This document shows, piece after piece, positions 23,642 through 35,370 of a DNA stretch of 64,000 nucleotides. The stretch lies in the NCBI GenBank assembly GCA_033032175.1, contig CM065313.1, positions 13,183,327 to 13,247,326 on the forward strand, given 5' to 3'. Origin of the DNA: Saturnia japonica (taxonomy: Eukaryota > Arthropoda > Insecta > Lepidoptera > Saturniidae). The notes under the pieces were generated by a model, which made no database searches, had not been told where the DNA came from, and saw only the letters and a list, made by a program, of their open reading frames with translations. A program made the translations under genes and the position numbers. Numbering within the stretch: position 1 is the first letter of the stretch; every line of letters begins with the position of its first letter.

Positions 23642-24774
23642 CTGTGTAAGTAAAGTCAGAGTACGTTTCAGAAAACAGAATACTATAAAAAATATTTAAA
23701 ACTGTTTTCACCATCGGTCCAGGTTGATTTGCTCAACGAATTTTTAAGAAAGTAAAAATATCCTTTTATATTTTTACCCGTGCGTTGAATTTTACTTTCA
23801 AACGGTACGTTTAGAATATAGTTCAAGTTAAATTGTGCTATATTAATAATGTGAGGGTTTTCATGGAAAGAATATTAATGTAAATTGTACTTGACAGTAA
23901 CCAAACCACTCAGATAACCAACAGCTAGATCATATTCGATTTCACTAAATCGGTTTTGTAATAACCTAGTGCCGATACAAGAGCAATTGAAACTGTTTAG
24001 CTTTTGTTGTTTTCTTATTTTGTACATAAATCTATTTGGTTGCTGGATTTTGTAAAAGTTAGATTTCTCCAATGGTTTGTATATGTGTAAAGGTAAACTT
24101 AAAAATATAATAGAAAGGGGTACGAAATTGTTTTTTTTTTCTTACTTTTTTCACTAGTTATAAATACAACAAAAAAACATTTAGGTACACAACATAATAA
24201 GAGGGTTTTCAAAAACAACGACTTAAATAACTAGCTAATAAATCGATGTTATGATATAAAATATAGTAAAGTTATCCCTTACTTTATAGTCGATTGTGTT
24301 AAAAATATCAGAGAAGTCGTCTGCTGTTAATCGACGTACAATCAATATCACGGTCCCTTTATTAGACGGCCACTTTAACATAGATAAGTTTATTATATGC
24401 CTTCTCTTTCTAGTGCCTCTTCAAGTTTGACGATAAAAGACGTCCGAGGCTTCAGGGTCCTTATGGCTAACAGTATAAATCAGTATACTCAGTTCGAAAA
24501 ACACTACTGTGTGTGAACTCTCAGTTTCCTGGACAATATCATACCGAGAACAAATCTAAATAGTCGGCTGATAAAGATATTTATTTAAAAAGCCTTGTTT
24601 GAAGATTTAACAATTTTTTTATAGTAGAATTTACATTTATTAATATATAGTATATACAAAGCAATAAAATGGAAAGAAAGCATAACGTTTATTTTGTAAT
24701 CACTATCTACGTATATATAATTTTTTACTTTACATCATACCAGGGTTACATTTCTTTCCATTATAATAACGCGT
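23642..24774. other. Non-coding stretch
   Basis: A 65-codon minus frame at 23875-24072 is motif-free. Nothing else recognised. Confidence 0.45.
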
Positions 24775-25045
24775 TATGAACTTTATTAACCTTGGACCAT
24801 CGAGTGTGATGGTCGTCGCTGTCATGCCAACCAACAAGCATCTCGGCCACTGGATATATATTTGCTGATCACGAAACTCGATAAATTAAAATAATGTTAC
24901 TGTAAAGGACTTATCACTATATGCATGATGGTCGAGACCTGGTCGAGTTCAAGTTTACCGGTTGAGTCCAGAGCACAGCACTCCTAAACGTGCCATTATG
25001 GCGGTGAGCTGATGTATGGTGATCGTGATCCAATGGGACACATTT
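24775..25045 (+). repeat. Interspersed repeat, family D, copy 1
   Basis: Blocks 'cactggatatatatttgctg', 'atcacgaaactcgataaatt', 'gacttatcactatatgcatg', and 'tgatcgtgatccaatgggac' recur in order at 37080-37720, where a SINE interrupts them. Type of element unknown. Confidence 0.45.
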
Positions 25046-26124
25046 GTCGTATGTCAATATGTCTAAAACAAGTTAGGGGTATTAATATTTACAAACGAAT
25101 TATTCAAAGATTCGAACGTAGTATTTATTTTCATGAAATATATAAAATTAGTATTGAAATGCTTAAGAAGTTAGTTTAATAGATAATTTTGAATCCACGT
25201 TATACATTATACCAATGTAATAACTATTGCTTAATAGATTGTATCATAGCCAATATTGGCAATGTTACGAACCGAGGCAATATACACAAATAAGCCTAAG
25301 CAAAACCAGATTAAAGGCTGTATAGATCAACTATGATTGAAGTAGGGGCATGTCTTAGAATAACTTTATGCAATGTCGCCTTGAGGTTGGTATTTCATAC
25401 CCTACGTAACGTGTTTCTACTACATCTATATTGGGATATTAAACAATGACAACCCGTTTTGTCGTGTATATTTTAATTTTGTATGTTGTGCAAGCCGCCC
25501 CTTTGACTTTGTATGGAGGCGTCTAAATGTGTTTGCTAAAACAATTTTGTATATAAATTAAATGTTTTCATCGACTAAACAGAATACCGACTTTATTTAG
25601 GGGCTTAATTCACAAGTTAAATGTTAATATATTTGTATTCATATTAAACTGTTTTAATAAGATCCTAATGGTATAAAACATTAAGTCTAAGTTTGATTAT
25701 GTTGTTTATAAATATTTTGTAGTCTTCTATTAAAATATTTAGTAATTACAACATAGATTTCTGATATTTTTTCATTACTATTAAATTCATGATTTGTTTT
25801 TTTTTTCGATCGCTGTGACGTAATCTTGACTGGAATTACTAGTTCGTGTAGGTACCTACTTGAGACACGATCAACCTACTTTGCGCGGTCTTTAATTGCC
25901 AAGTCAATTAACTATAGACAGTCGCATACAGGTATTTGAATGGTTTCTTAGTAAATTTAGTTGAATCCCTAGGAAATTTGAACATCCTGGAAATAAAATG
26001 CCAAGGGAATCCTACACCGGAAACATACTAAGATTGTTTTTTTTTTTAATGAAAAATCAAAACGACTGTAAATTTTCACAATAGTGATAAACATTTCACT
26101 GTAATGTCATATAAAATAATGGCG
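25046..26124. other. Non-coding stretch
   Basis: No gene or recognised element. Confidence 0.5.
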
Positions 26125-26545
26125 TTTTGCCCAAGGCTTCGCTCGCATAATAGTTGGGTTATCTCCCAGCATTCGTTGGTATTGAATTAGGCCAACAGAT
26201 ATCGTTACTTGTTATGTAAAAACTTTTACACCATTACGTATTGAATTTGAAAAAAAAACTATATGAAACACGTCTTTTTTACTTTCTAACTGAATTGCTA
26301 AATACCAATTTTCAAAAATCTATCTTCAAAAATAACGGATTTTCATACACACTTTCATCCCTTTTTTCACCACTTTATGGATTGAATTTCCATAAGTTCT
26401 TCCTTAGTGCTCACCTACAGTGTACGAGTAAAAGGAGCCCTCATGTAAATTTTCACAGTCCTACTATTTTCAGTAGTTTGAACTGTGCTTGTCAGTCAGT
26501 TAATCCAGCCAGTTAGTTATGTCCTTTTAGGTGTATAAATATATA
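26125..26545 (+). repeat. Interspersed repeat, longest copy of the 896/2640 family
   Basis: Begins 'gcgttttgcccaaggcttcg'. Shares with 896-1250 the blocks 'cgtattgaat', 'tttactttctaactgaattg', 'aacggattttcataca', 'cttccttag' and 'cttgtcagtcagtta'. The open frame at 26241-26516 is a by-product. Confidence 0.55.
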
Positions 26546-27944
26546 GATAATGCAATTTCTATATTACAGAAAATAGACAACAGTGTATATGATTGAGCAT
26601 AATAACGTTTGTCGCTTATTGCCGACAATTAGGTACAGGCTTTATTTCGACTCCCACTCGACCGGTTCATTTGGCAACATTACAACATTCTAGCCAGAGG
26701 TCGGCCACGTTTAGATAATTAATTTATTGTTAATGCTATTATTAAAATTAACTTTAAAGGTTTTAAGTATCTTTAACAAGTACATGGATTGTACTATGAT
26801 TAAATACAATACAAAACTTATTAATACTTTTAAAGAGATCTTGAAACAATTTATGCGGGAATATTCTTTTGGTTTTATTTTTATAGTCGTATAAATTCTA
26901 ATATCTATGAGATTTTGTTTTGTTTTCCTGAAATAAATTTCTACCTATAATGTATTTCCAAGGAAAAGGTTATAAAGGCTATAACCCTCTTTGTACGTTA
27001 CAAGAAAATGCGGTATTCTTTGGAGGAATTTATCCATACATTCGTCAACAAAGCAGCGTTATGGTCGCATTCCTTCGAGGCGAACGACTGCTTGCAACAA
27101 GACAAGGTCGCTTGTGAAGGGAGTTGGGTCTGTGGATACCTATGTGTAATTATTTGTATATACGCCAGTATATACTTTCTTGCCTTTACAATATTATACT
27201 GATACGAAATATAACCAGTTTTAACGTTGTAAAAAAACACGTATGCGATGATGTGCACGACCCACAAAAACTGGCTTGAGATGAGTTGAACTGATAATCT
27301 TAATTTAAATTATGCTGACTATCCTTCCTTATGTATTTACTTTTATACTAAATAAGGAGTATGTAATTGTCAGCAAAATACATTTGACAAGTTCAAAATG
27401 TTACACATTATTTTCTTTCCCTGAATTCCCTAATTAAAATCTTGAAGTAGGTACCTGTAACCCGACTTACAAAATTGTCTAATTATTCTGATTACAACTA
27501 AATACAAAGGCAATGAAGGAGTATTGTTTAAAATAATAAGATTATAATCTGTATCGTTGATTATCTTAACTTGTAGATTGATTAAATGAACTAATAATTT
27601 AATAAGCAAAATTTATAGAATTTTACCCCAGTTAAGATGTAAAGGTCGTTCGGACTAACTGCATTTAGAAATACAAAAAGTATCACTAGTGTATAAATTT
27701 TATACAATTGTATTTAGATTAATTTATATTATAAACTATAATTAAATCCAGACGGATTTGTGCACAAGATGCAAGCTTTACTTTGCTATATTAAGGAAGC
27801 ATAGCTTCCTCGCGCGACCCAATACGTGACGTGAAGGTGTCTCGGTTTGGGGTCTTTCGAGCAAACGAGTACCTATTTGTATTTAATTATATATGTGCGC
27901 ATACAAAGAAGAGTTTCATAAGCATGTTTTTATTAAAAATGATG
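26546..27944. other. Non-coding stretch with one GC-richer patch
   Basis: 27000-27150 is richer in G+C and open on both strands (64 codons plus, 89 codons minus). The translations carry no motif I know and the patch has no second copy here. A small exon is possible but unsupported. Confidence 0.4.
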
Positions 27945-28190
27945 ATTCTTTTAACCAACATCAAAAAAGGAGGAAGTTTTCCATTCTAATGTACATTTTT
28001 TTATGGGTGTTCAGCCAAATTTCCTTGTTTATGGACGGATGATTCTTTTTTCCGGGGATACCTCAAGAGTGGTCCCATTTTATTGACGTTGGACCTTGAA
28101 CTTCGAAGATACACTTCGATACTATTTATAACTTCGAAGTCCTCAAAATCATTGAAGTTGGTTTTCTTTTTTTGTTAAAAGTTGTCTTGT
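27945..28190 (+). repeat. Interspersed repeat, family C copy
   Basis: Blocks 'aaccaacatcaaaaaaggag', 'gatgattctttt', 'agagtggtcccattt', 'ttgaacttcgaagatac' and 'aaaatcattgaagttggttt' define a widespread lepidopteran repeat. Related copies: 35127-35370 (plus) and 47655-47873 (minus). Confidence 0.55.
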
Positions 28191-28559
28191 TAACTATTAA
28201 TTTTATGTTATTGTACATAATTTTATACATCAGGTACTATTAATATTTCAAAGGAGTTTTGTAAGTTTTTTTTTGTAATAAATTGATCTGGATTAAATAT
28301 AGACTGAAATATATTATGAGTAGGAATCATTATACGTGACTTTGTGGATTTTAAGAAATGCGATAAATTTTTGCTATTATATTTTACATAAACAGGGAAT
28401 TATGGAGTTTACTCCTTAAACATTGATTTTCATACATGAACCCCGGTATGAAAGTTATATGAGGAGTGAAATTTATAAAAGCTTTACGTTTTTTTTCGCA
28501 ACGTACCTTGCGCATCTTTCGCTTTGCTTTTAGATAAATCATTAACCACTCTATCAATC
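28191..28559. other. Non-coding spacer
   Basis: AT-rich, no element recognised. Confidence 0.45.
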
Positions 28560-28675
28560 ATCAGTCTGTAAATCCGTCAGTCAGTCAGTCCGTCAGTTCA
28601 TCAATCCGTCAATCCGTCAATCCTTCAATTCGTCAATCATTCTGTCCGTCAGTCAACCAGTCAATCAATCACCTC
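28560..28675. repeat. Degenerate (GTCA/ATCC) simple repeat
   Basis: Alternating 'ccgtcagtcagtcagtcc' and 'gtcaatccgtcaatcc' units run for about 115 bp. A short CA run follows at 28747-28759. Confidence 0.7.
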
Positions 28676-28799
28676 TTCGCCTATTGCATATTCATAGACA
28701 ATCGTACTTAAGAGCAAACTCTGGTCGTGCGTTGAAAATCTCTCTCACACACACACACTTTTTTATGTGTTGATTCTACTTTATTTATTTATTTTTATT

Positions 28800-28950
28800 T
28801 GAAATTAAATACGCATAAGTACTTTATTCAATTTAGACCCTAAGAAGTAACTTATGAACGATAAACCCATACTGCCAGTTCGGAAAACCTCCTAGTCATC
28901 GAGAAGAGGACAAGAAACATGATCGGGTTTACCAACATTAAAAAAAAATA
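28800..28950 (-). repeat. LINE 3' UTR fragment
   Basis: Blocks 'tttattcaatttagacccta', 'agttcggaaaacctcc' and 'tcatcgagaagaggac' match the 3' UTR at 11200-11310. Minus orientation, without coding sequence. Confidence 0.65.
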
Positions 28951-29104
28951 TTTTATTATTTACTATATGTATTTTTCTTAATTTAATTAAAGGATTTGGT
29001 CATAAAGCGACCATGCCATCCCTATTGGTAGCATGCACATAAGAAACATACAAAAAATAAACAAACATACATTCATACTTTATTACAATACACTTATCTT
29101 TATC

Positions 29105-30345
29105 TTCTATCTATACCTATTGTACCAGCCTGTACAGCATCCTGACTTCTTCCGACAAAGGTGAAGCCAAAATATTGTTACAGACCCCAACAGAACTTAA
29201 GTTTTTATTTATTAATAAGCAGTAGTTTTTTCTTTCTAGCTCATTCCGGACACATTCCACCATAATATGATAAGCATCCTCTATATATCGCAAACAGTGC
29301 ACCGAGGTGACTGTTTTTTTTTCATTAAGTAGGCAAATTTACTAAAGTGGAATGTGTCCAGAACAAAATCTCAATGCGGTCTAATCAGCTTTATCGATCC
29401 AGGGAACATGAGAAATGTGAGGTTGGATTGTTCTATACCAAATGCCTTTACTGAGTGACCTCTCATTAAAGTATTCCTTCCACAAATCCATATAGCGCTT
29501 TTTTACGATATAAAGTACCTTGGGATAAAAGGGCAGACATCCAAAAGGAATCCCATCAGTGATGGCCTCTCTTGCCAAACGATCTACCTTCGTTTCCCGA
29601 TAGCCCGATGTGAGATGGCAACCATTGTAAAATTACATTTTTATTTTTAATATCTAGACTCTGAATACTTTCTAAAATGTTATATGCTATAGGTATCCCT
29701 CGTCCACTAGATGAACAATGAATTAAATGTTGAAGGGCACTCATCGAATCGGTTAATATAACGTAGTTTCCAAATTGCAACGAGTCGACGTATGATATAG
29801 CTTCTGCAATAGCGATGAGTTCCGCAGAAATAATTGAGACATTTTAAATTATTTTAAGTTTTATGAAATTTTTCGGTTTTATATGAAACAGAGCTGCCCC
29901 GATACCATTTTTAATACTTGGAGCCATCGGTAAATATCCTACAAATGTGGCTTTATTTCTGAGATACATATAGTTCACAACTTTGCTTCAGGGCATTAGA
30001 ATTATACAACCGATTTGGTTTGTTAATTTGTGAAGTTGTTGATTTCTGGTTTTACTATCTTTGATAAATTCATATTTGTGACCCATGTGTTTAAGGAAAA
30101 TATTTCTAGTTGTTTACTACATTGTACATGTACTACTTTTAGAAATTCGTATCATAAAACTAATAAAGGTTTAGTTTTATGCCTTCAGTAAGTATTTTGA
30201 CAAAGCTTATGAAAATCATCAAGGATTGTAATGACTTCATTATCTTGGTATGATTTCAATTTTAGACAATATTTCCTTGCTAGATAATATCTTTGAATAT
30301 TTATAGGTTGTATGTGAAGTTCCGACTCCATCATATGTATGGGCG
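29105..30345 (-). pseudogene. I-superfamily LINE ORF2 C-terminal remnant with RNase H domain
   Basis: Reading down the minus strand, a diverged post-RT segment (RYYLARKYCLKLKSYQDN, near 30260) leads to an RNase H domain. Its motifs can be followed: TDGSK (near 29925, frame-shifted from what follows), KNGIGAALF, SAELIAIAEA, DSMSAL and LQWLPSHIGLSGNE. A shift near 29580 leads to RLAREAITDGIPFG. The C-terminal zinc-binding type segment survives only as AYHIMVEC (near 29250). RNase H removes RNA from RNA:DNA hybrids and is found in I-type LINEs. Frameshifts and stops (for example after IDKAD at 29382) kill the copy. Sections open at 29556-29780, 29381-29578 and 29117-29302 are fragments of this one gene. 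Endonuclease and RT core are missing. Confidence 0.75.
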
Positions 30346-30414
30346 TACTCGTCATAAATCACCCTATTAATCACATAGCCTATTTCTGTATTAGGTCTAC
30401 TTTCTTCAGGTGTA

Positions 30415-30720
30415 ACTATATGTATTGTTTACAGTTATTTTACTTTTAGTGGATTTACAAAGAGAGAGTCACTTCCAGACATCACTATGATTCATTATCT
30501 ACCTTTTCTGCAATAAAATACGTTTTATACATGATTCTTGAACGTGTTGTCCGGCAAATCAGTTATGTGCTTAGGAAAGTTACTGTAGAACCATTCACAA
30601 AATAAATTAGGTTTTAAAAAAGATGGGATGATTAACTATACAAATATAATTAAATCAATTTCTTATACATATTTCTAAGTTTCTTATATTTGTCTAAGTA
30701 TACAAAATTTGAATATTGTA
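30415..30720 (-). pseudogene. LINE ORF2 tail fragment, same family as 11190-11700
   Basis: Blocks 'catgattcttgaacgtg', 'gtccggcaaatcagttatg' and 'tgcttaggaaagttact' match 11467-11530. The frame is broken. It lies immediately upstream, on the minus strand, of the RNase H-bearing remnant, which is a different LINE. Confidence 0.6.
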
Positions 30721-32126
30721 GTGGAGGGAATCGTAACTAATTAATAATAAATCAACATACTGAAATGAGAAAGCTAATAATAAAAGTTCGTGAGCATCGA
30801 TTTGTGGATCGCAACAGGTTGGTCAGCAAAACCGTTAGACAGATACATCTACGTCTCCTAAATAGTGTGTGTTGAATGTGAGAATATATGCAAATTAACA
30901 ATTTGTGTATTTAGACCAACCGCGAACATATTGTCCTCGACGATGTTTGTACTCGTTCGAGCATTGCTTGTGTTTTATTCTGAAGGAAGTAGATTAGAGG
31001 AATGGTATGCTATTTACTATTATGTAGACTTTCATTTAAGAAATTTATTTCAGATATCATTATAGAGATTGATTTATATGTAAAGGATTTAATGATAGGT
31101 TCACTTTTTCTTATACTTTAAATTGGCTTCTGCAATTTTCAACTGCATTTATATTATGAAAGAAATAGATCTGAGGTAGGTATAAATAATTAATAAACTT
31201 AAATAAATTTAAACGCAGAAGTAAAATTTTTGAAGTGTAATGATTCGTCATACCCTATTTAGTGTCCATGTATAAAGATTAATAGAAATTGCTATTTAAT
31301 ATGTAAATTTAAAAATATAGTTATGCGAATTTGATGTCAATTTAATAGAAATAAGGACGGACCAATTAAAGCTTTTTCCATATAGTTGAACCCTAAAAGT
31401 CATAATGAGTTTATTACATGCAAATTAGGAAACGCGTTAAGTGATCAGTGTTTTACAAGGGTATAGAATTTAGATAATTGTTTGGAGAATGCGTAGATTT
31501 ATCCGATAAACCGAAGTGGATCAAATAAATTTTGGCATTGTGAATGGAATTTTAACTAAGTAGCCATTTTACAATATTTGGACAATTTGAAAACTTTTTG
31601 ATTGTATAAATTTCAATGATATTCAAGTTATAATTAAAGCAATAAAGTGATCTATCTTATTTAAATTTGCTACGTTTTAAGATTCTTTAAATTGTTTTGC
31701 TTGGTGCTGTAGAAATTTAATGAAAATTATATTTCACTGTAGCTTTTAATCGAATAATAGTAAAGGTTTAGTGATGTACCGGTGTCTCTATCCGCTTAGA
31801 TACAATGTTGAATAGTCGGAAATGGGTGCGGTAGAGCGAATTCTGTGGATAATCGAATTCATTAGCTGTCTTTGTGTAGTAAATAATGCGGAAAGTCAGA
31901 TTTGTTACTCTGTAGTTCAAATTATTATTAATTATTTAAGTTGCACAGGTAGTCTGGCTGGTCTGATACAATTTACATTCTAATTTTGGTAATACATATT
32001 TTAATCAGTAATAAACAATTGTATAGTTTGAAAGAAATATATTTCTTCATGTGGATTATAATGATTTTAAATTTTTGTCACATTTTCTTAAATTTCAAGC
32101 CAAAAAAATAAACGAAAAAATAGTTT
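30721..32126. other. Non-coding stretch
   Basis: A 66-codon plus frame at 30865-31065 shows no motif. No repeat recognised. Confidence 0.45.
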
Positions 32127-32199
32127 CGATCCTGCCAGGATTCGAACCTGGAATCTTCTGATCCGTAGTCAGACGCGTTATCCGTTGCGCCACAGGACC
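32127..32199 (-). tRNA. tRNA-Arg (anticodon ACG)
   Basis: A complete 73-nt cloverleaf on the minus strand. The acceptor arms GGTCCTG and CAGGATC pair with one G-T wobble at the second pair, with discriminator G. The anticodon arm is TCTGA, loop CTACGGA, TCAGA, giving anticodon ACG (reads CGU, and after A-to-I editing CGC/CGA). The T arm is CCAGG TTCGAAT CCTGG. The internal promoters are intact: A box around TGGCGCAACGG, B box GGTTCGAATCC. A TTTTTT terminator lies a few bases past the 3' end on the minus strand (32115-32120 region). No intron. It stands alone, with no tRNA cluster nearby. Intact stems and terminator argue for a working gene and against a SINE head. Confidence 0.95.
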
Positions 32200-32689
32200 C
32201 GTACGAACACTTGTGAAGATATGTTCCTTATCCCTATAGGTATATACTTTAATAAAAATGGGATACTTCGGTTGCCACAAAGATTTGCTCCTAGTAATAC
32301 ATTAGTCAAGGCTCTTATTCTTTACGTCACGCACGATTTGTTCAATGCTATTTTAAAACTATGTGCGTGTTTGGTTTTTTTTCACACTATATTTAGATCA
32401 AAGACGAATGTCGCAAGTAATAGTGGTGTGGCAAAGTAGGTGGCAGTGTCAATGGACCGTGTTATCACACTTTTAGTTAAATTTTCACGAATACCTACGT
32501 CACATTAATCAGTGAATCAGTATTGAAATCTGATTTTTGAAAACAGAAACACCCGATCATAAAAAAAAAAAACAAGTGGATGAAGTGTTTTGAGATCCTT
32601 ATTTAATAGGTGTGTCAAATCTGATAATTATACAATGTGCCTAATTCTGACAAAAATGTAGTTTTTTCATAGGTTTATCTTTTGTCGAC
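32200..32689. other. Spacer upstream of the tRNA
   Basis: No gene. The open frame at 32185-32439 overlaps the tRNA and is not coding. Confidence 0.5.
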
Positions 32690-32850
32690 AATCACGCCTG
32701 GTATTAAGTGATGATGTGGCCTAGATGGTGGTAACACGCTAAGCTTAGTGGGAGGACTGCTTCTCAAGTACTTTTACCGGTTTAAACCTATAGGTGTTTA
32801 GCGACAGATTTTCAACTCTAGGGTCGTAGCTAGCCAGGCGGGCTAGTAAT
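32690..32850 (-). mobile_element. SINE family A, truncated, inverted
   Basis: Carries 'cctggtattaagtgatgatg', 'gtggcctagatgg', 'aacacgctaagcttagt', 'gcgacagattttcaac' and 'gtagctagccaggcgggc', the 3' half of the family as seen at 50168-50340. The tRNA-like head is missing. Confidence 0.7.
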
Positions 32851-32932
32851 ATTAGTAGGATATCATGAATAGAAAATAATTTTTATCTATATAATATACA
32901 CGCTTTCATACGTAATTACGATATGAAATATT

Positions 32933-32949
32933 TATATATATATATATAT
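32933..32949. repeat. (TA)n microsatellite
   Basis: Uninterrupted TA dinucleotides, about eight units. Confidence 0.8.
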
Positions 32950-32950
32950 T

Positions 32951-33492
32951 ATTTGAAATATTAAGTAAGTCACAATCTTCTCTATTCAAAAGGTATTCGC
33001 GCATTTCAGGTCGCGTACTAACAAGCTTGTGTTGAAAGTGTGCACACGCGACGCAGGTGACCCGCTTACCACTAACGGAATGGTAACCGTTGCTTATAAA
33101 GTTATAATCAACCAGATATCATTACGGTGTTGGATTTTGTTATATAAGATATCAGTTAAGTCATATAATCCAGGACTGTGGGAGTGATGAGACCTTTACG
33201 GTCGTTTATTAATGAAGTGTTGATCACTGTATAATTTTAATTAGAAATGGTTCTTTGAAATTTTAATTGATATGTTTTAAAGAAATAAATAATTTTGTTA
33301 GTTTAGTGAACGTCACTAAAATATACTTATAATAAAACAGTAAAGAGTCGAAATCTGTACATTAAAGATATTTAAGAAAAAATACTACTTGATTTAAAAT
33401 TACGGACAGAAAACCTTTTGACAGATTTTGAAATTTTGTCTGTTAGTTTGTACTTATGTAGTATGTAATTAGTTTGTACTAGACGTCTTGTA
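32951..33492. other. Non-coding spacer
   Basis: A slightly GC-richer patch near 33000-33080 ('gtgcacacgcgacgcaggtg'). No frame or element recognised. Confidence 0.4.
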
Positions 33493-33600
33493 GCAGTGAT
33501 GGCTCAGAGGTAGCGTAGGTACCGCGTCGATCGACGTGAGTTCGAATCCCTGCAATGAGCCTGGGAAGAAAAACATCGTGATGAAACCATAGCATGGTTT
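33493..33600 (+). mobile_element. SINE family A, tRNA-like head only
   Basis: A box 'gatggctcagaggtagcg' and a clean B box 'gagttcgaatccctgca', then 'aaaaacatcgtgatgaaacc' and 'atagcatgg'. The body stops abruptly at a T-run where a family B piece begins. Confidence 0.75.
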
Positions 33601-33745
33601 TTTTATACAACAAAGGTGGCAAACACACGGTCCGCCGAAAATCGAGTTTCTTGCCGACTCTTCACGATGACAGATGTTTTTCGAACCAACAGTAATGTTT
33701 TGACATTCATAAGTGGGCCTAAATGGAATAAAGCTTTTTTTAATT
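33600..33745 (+). repeat. Chimeric scrap: family B head joined to a LINE 3' UTR
   Basis: 33600-33648 matches the start of family B ('tttatacaacaaaggtggca', 'cggtccgcc'). From about 33650 the sequence becomes the LINE 3' UTR in plus orientation ('cttgccgactcttcacgatg', 'tgttttgacattcataagtg', 'ggcctaaatggaataaa'). Confidence 0.6.
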
Positions 33746-35126
33746 TTGTATTTGACCGCTGAGAGTTGTTACACTTTCTAGACATTTATTATCAGGCCAG
33801 ACTGTAGTGAAACGCTGTATAAAAATAAAAATTGATATTACTACAACAAAAATTCTATATTATGGTCAAACAGTTGCACTTTTTGTAATTACAAAATTAA
33901 ATTAAAACAATGTGAAATGTTATTAAAATAGACAACAAATAAGTAACTTAGAGCAGCTAAATTACACCAAAATAAGCAGTCCACTAGTCAGTTAAATAAC
34001 AAACAAAGAGGAATTTTAGAATTACGACTCTCCGCACTAAATATTTCATTTAAATGTGGGAACTTCAGCTATGTGAAAATTTAGACTTGCTGTTTGCTGG
34101 CTCTATCTAGGCAACAGGATCGATATTGATAATGTGCGTTTTCTAAAAAGCTTAAATTGTTTTGATATAATGAGAAATATTATTTATTAGCAATAAACCA
34201 GCAATGTTTTAAGACCTTGTAAAATATTCATTTACCTTATAAGTATTTTTAAATTGAAAAGATTTTTGACACAATGTTTAGAACATTCCCTTCCCGGTTG
34301 ATGGTTTTATACTCGATTTCGAATGGTCACAGTCAATACGAAAATATTAGGTTTTACATTTTTCTGTACCTATAAATTTTACATCGATGGATACATATAT
34401 ATTTCTCGATCGATCGGTACTCAATATGAATTATATAGTAAAAATCGTAATTTATAGCCAAGGTTTTTAAAAGATGTGTTTAAATAAAATTATCAACTTT
34501 ATGTTTTTTTTGGGCATCATAATTTCAATGTAAATTGTTTGAAACCTACTTTTAAAGTTATTTCGAGTCGATATTTGTGAATTTTTAAATTTACAACGAC
34601 AATTTTTGTCAAGCAAAAATGGATCTAATTTTTGTAGATATAAGGCTATAAAACTCAAATATAGAGTCTTTCTATATTTATTTGGTATTTTATTGTAATT
34701 AAAACTATGAAATCATTTATATTGGATCTCGATAATACCGATATTATATAAATAGGTATTATAGGTTTTCTCTAAAACGGCTATAGGTACTTTGTATCGG
34801 GTACCTACACTATTGCTCAGGTAAATACAGCTAGTATTTATTTTTACGTAGTCATTCTGTTACGTTGAATCAGGTATTCTGTTTATATCATAAAGTCTAG
34901 CCGCCTACGAATAATTAACACATTCTAATATTAAACGCAAATCACTTTCCATACGGGTCAGTAGTTACCAAATGGCTAGTGAAAATTAACTGATAATACT
35001 GACCGATGTAACACTTTCACCTTTGCTTATAAAAACGTAATCGTATATTAACAGGTATCTAATCAACCTAATTATGTTATTATTGACAAAGTTACACGTA
35101 AAAATCAGTCATCAATATTTACAAAT
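33746..35126. other. Non-coding stretch
   Basis: AT-rich. A 63-codon minus frame at 34467-34658 is not credible. No repeat recognised. Confidence 0.5.
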
Positions 35127-35370
35127 TTTTAACCGACTTCAACAAAAGACGACAGAGGTCGCTCAATACGATTTTTTTTTATTTATGTTCAGCTATAACT
35201 TCTTTGATTATGAACCTATTTGGATGATTCTTTTTTTATTAGATGGGTACTTTAGAATGGGACAACAATTTAATATCATTGGCATTGGACTTTCAACTTC
35301 GAAGATACATAAGAAAATTCTTCAAAATCATTGAAGTTGATTTTCTTTTTGTTAAGAATTGTCTTGTATA
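35127..35370 (+). repeat. Interspersed repeat, family C copy
   Basis: Blocks 'aaccgacttcaacaaaagac', 'ggatgattctttttt', 'actttcaacttcgaagatac', 'aaaatcattgaagttgattt' match 27945-28190. Confidence 0.6.

Noticed and set aside
28560..28675. Possible minisatellite of functional interest
   Set aside because: Units are short, degenerate GTCA/ATCC motifs typical of simple-sequence slippage and common in this genome type.
32095..32280. 61-codon minus-strand protein
   Set aside because: It is the read-through of the tRNA-Arg gene.
33493..33600. Second tRNA gene (clean A and B boxes)
   Set aside because: The acceptor and anticodon stems do not pair and the sequence continues into the SINE body, so it is a SINE head.
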